Origin: Croceicoccus sp.
GTDB lineage: Bacteria > Pseudomonadota > Alphaproteobacteria > Sphingomonadales > Sphingomonadaceae
Assembly (NCBI GenBank): GCA_029936705.1
Contig: JAPYSD010000210.1
Location: forward strand, 1-6,589
Length of the DNA stretch: 6,589 nucleotides
Reading direction: 5' to 3'
How positions within the stretch are numbered: position 1 is the stretch's first letter; each line of letters opens with the position of its first letter. Positions 5,802 to 6,589 of the stretch are shown here, piece by piece. The notes under the pieces were generated by a model that worked only from the letters and a program-made list of their open reading frames with translations, did no database searches and was not told the DNA's origin. Both the position numbers and the translations under genes were made by a program.

Positions 5802-6589
5802 TCAGCCCGCGCGGGCAAGTGCCTTCTGACGCCGCCGCTGGACCGACGAACCCAGCCCCGCGGCCTCGCGATACTTGGCGACGGTGCGGCGCGCGATTTC
5901 ATAGCCCTGCTTCTTCAGCTCGGTCACCAGCGCATCGTCCGACAGGATGCCGTCCGCAGGCTCCGCGTCGATCAGCGCCTTGATCGCGGCCTTCACCGCC
6001 TCGGCCGAAGCGGCGCCCTGGTCGCCGCCCTCTTCCCCGCCGCCCGATGCGCTGACGCCCGACGCGAAGAAGAAGCGCAGTTCGAAGCAGCCGCGCGGGC
6101 AATGCAGGAACTTGTTCGCGGTCACGCGGCTGACGGTCGATTCGTGCAGGTCGGTCGCTTCGGCAACCTCGCGCCGGGTCAGCGGCACCAGCGCCGAGAC
6201 GCCGCGCCGGAAGAAGCCCTCCTGCCGCTTCACGATCTCGCGCGCGACGGTCAGGATCGTGCGCTGTCGCTGGTCCAGCGCGCGCACCAGCCGGTTCGCA
6301 TCGGCGAGTTGTTCCCCCAGCCAGCTGCTGGCCGCCTTGTCGCGGCACGACGGGCTGACCCGCGCGTGATAGGCGCGGTCGACCACTAACCGGGGCAGGT
6401 TCTCGCGATTGAGCGAGACCAGCCAGCCCGCGATCCCGTCGCCGCGCACAAGCACGTCGGGCACCACCGGCGGCGCGGGGTCGATGCCGAAGACATGGCC
6501 CGGACGCGGGTCGCAGCTGCGGATGTCGGCGATCATCTCGGCGATATCCTCGTCGCTCGCGCGGCACATGCGCTTCAGCTGCGCCAGGT
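5802..6589 (-). CDS. rpoN: RNA polymerase sigma-54 factor, C-terminal half
   Basis: Sigma-54 directs RNA polymerase to -24/-12 promoters that need an enhancer-binding ATPase. The 261 complete codons here hold the core-binding region (LAQLKRMC, then EMIADIRSCDPRPG), and a conserved helical stretch, RQRTILTVAREIVKRQEGFF. The helix-turn-helix REVAEATDLHESTVSRVT is encoded near 6120-6179. The diagnostic RpoN box ARRTVAKYRE is at 5865-5894. Between the helix-turn-helix and the RpoN box lies a Gly/Ser/Glu-rich linker (GVSASGGGEEGGDQ). RpoN proteins are about 480-510 residues, so the N-terminal half, including the activator-responsive region, lies past base 6589. The gene is intact as far as it is seen. 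It ends 230 bases upstream of ctrA on the same strand. GCCCGCGCGGGC (5805-5816) abuts its stop codon, but no convincing terminator follows, so some read-through into ctrA cannot be excluded. Confidence 0.97.
   Translation of the reverse strand, partial: LAQLKRMCRASDEDIAEMIADIRSCDPRPGHVFGIDPAPPVVPDVLVRGDGIAGWLVSLNRENLPRLVVDRAYHARVSPSCRDKAASSWLGEQLADANRLVRALDQRQRTILTVAREIVKRQEGFFRRGVSALVPLTRREVAEATDLHESTVSRVTANKFLHCPRGCFELRFFFASGVSASGGGEEGGDQGAASAEAVKAAIKALIDAEPADGILSDDALVTELKKQGYEIARRTVAKYREAAGLGSSVQRRRQKALARAG

Noticed and set aside
5805..5816. GCCCGCGCGGGC palindrome at the end of rpoN as a terminator
   Set aside because: It leaves almost no loop and has no T-run; it is probably just GC-rich coding sequence.
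5681..5902. 73-codon minus-strand open frame between rpoN and ctrA
   Set aside because: It overlaps the rpoN 3' end, has a biased composition and ends within the regulatory TTAA array.
5715..6389. 224-codon open frame on the plus strand over rpoN
   Set aside because: Antisense of rpoN and starting in the ctrA control region; no domain features.
1..6589. Search for defence systems, CRISPR arrays, insertion sequences, attachment sites and tRNA genes
   Set aside because: No transposase, integrase, nuclease or array-like repeats, and no tRNA-like fold, were seen; all recognisable genes are chromosomal housekeeping or regulatory genes.

Overview
The window looks like ordinary core chromosome of a GC-rich alphaproteobacterium, most likely Sphingomonadales (Erythrobacteraceae or Sphingomonadaceae type). 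The evidence is a full-length CtrA cell-cycle regulator, a DUF3576 lipoprotein directly upstream of leuS, and a PhaB-type acetoacetyl-CoA reductase. I see no prophage, insertion sequence, CRISPR array, tRNA, rRNA or defence system.

Layout from left to right. Positions 1-2012 (minus) carry the first 670 codons of leuS, whose 3' end lies beyond the left edge. Positions 2030-2521 (minus) carry a DUF3576 lipoprotein gene, 17 bases upstream of leuS and probably in the same transcript. Positions 2522-3065 are a 544-base divergent intergenic region. It holds a strong imperfect palindrome, a good sigma70-like promoter facing right, and several small hairpins that could form a structured 5' leader. 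Positions 3066-3881 (plus) encode an exported protein of unknown function with an outer-membrane-like C-terminus. Positions 4060-4785 (plus) encode PhaB of the polyhydroxybutyrate pathway. A perfect bidirectional terminator at 4817-4852 separates phaB from the convergent ctrA (4876-5571, minus). A 230-base regulatory region follows, with regularly spaced TTAA and GANTC motifs. Positions 5802-6589 (minus) hold the C-terminal half of rpoN (sigma-54), whose 5' end lies beyond the right edge.

The genes do not form one pathway. leuS and DUF3576 look like one unit, the exported protein and phaB look like single genes, and rpoN and ctrA lie in tandem with a regulatory gap between them. The least explained parts are the ctrA upstream region, the 2522-3065 region, and the exported protein at 3066. 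I found no convincing new multi-gene system here.
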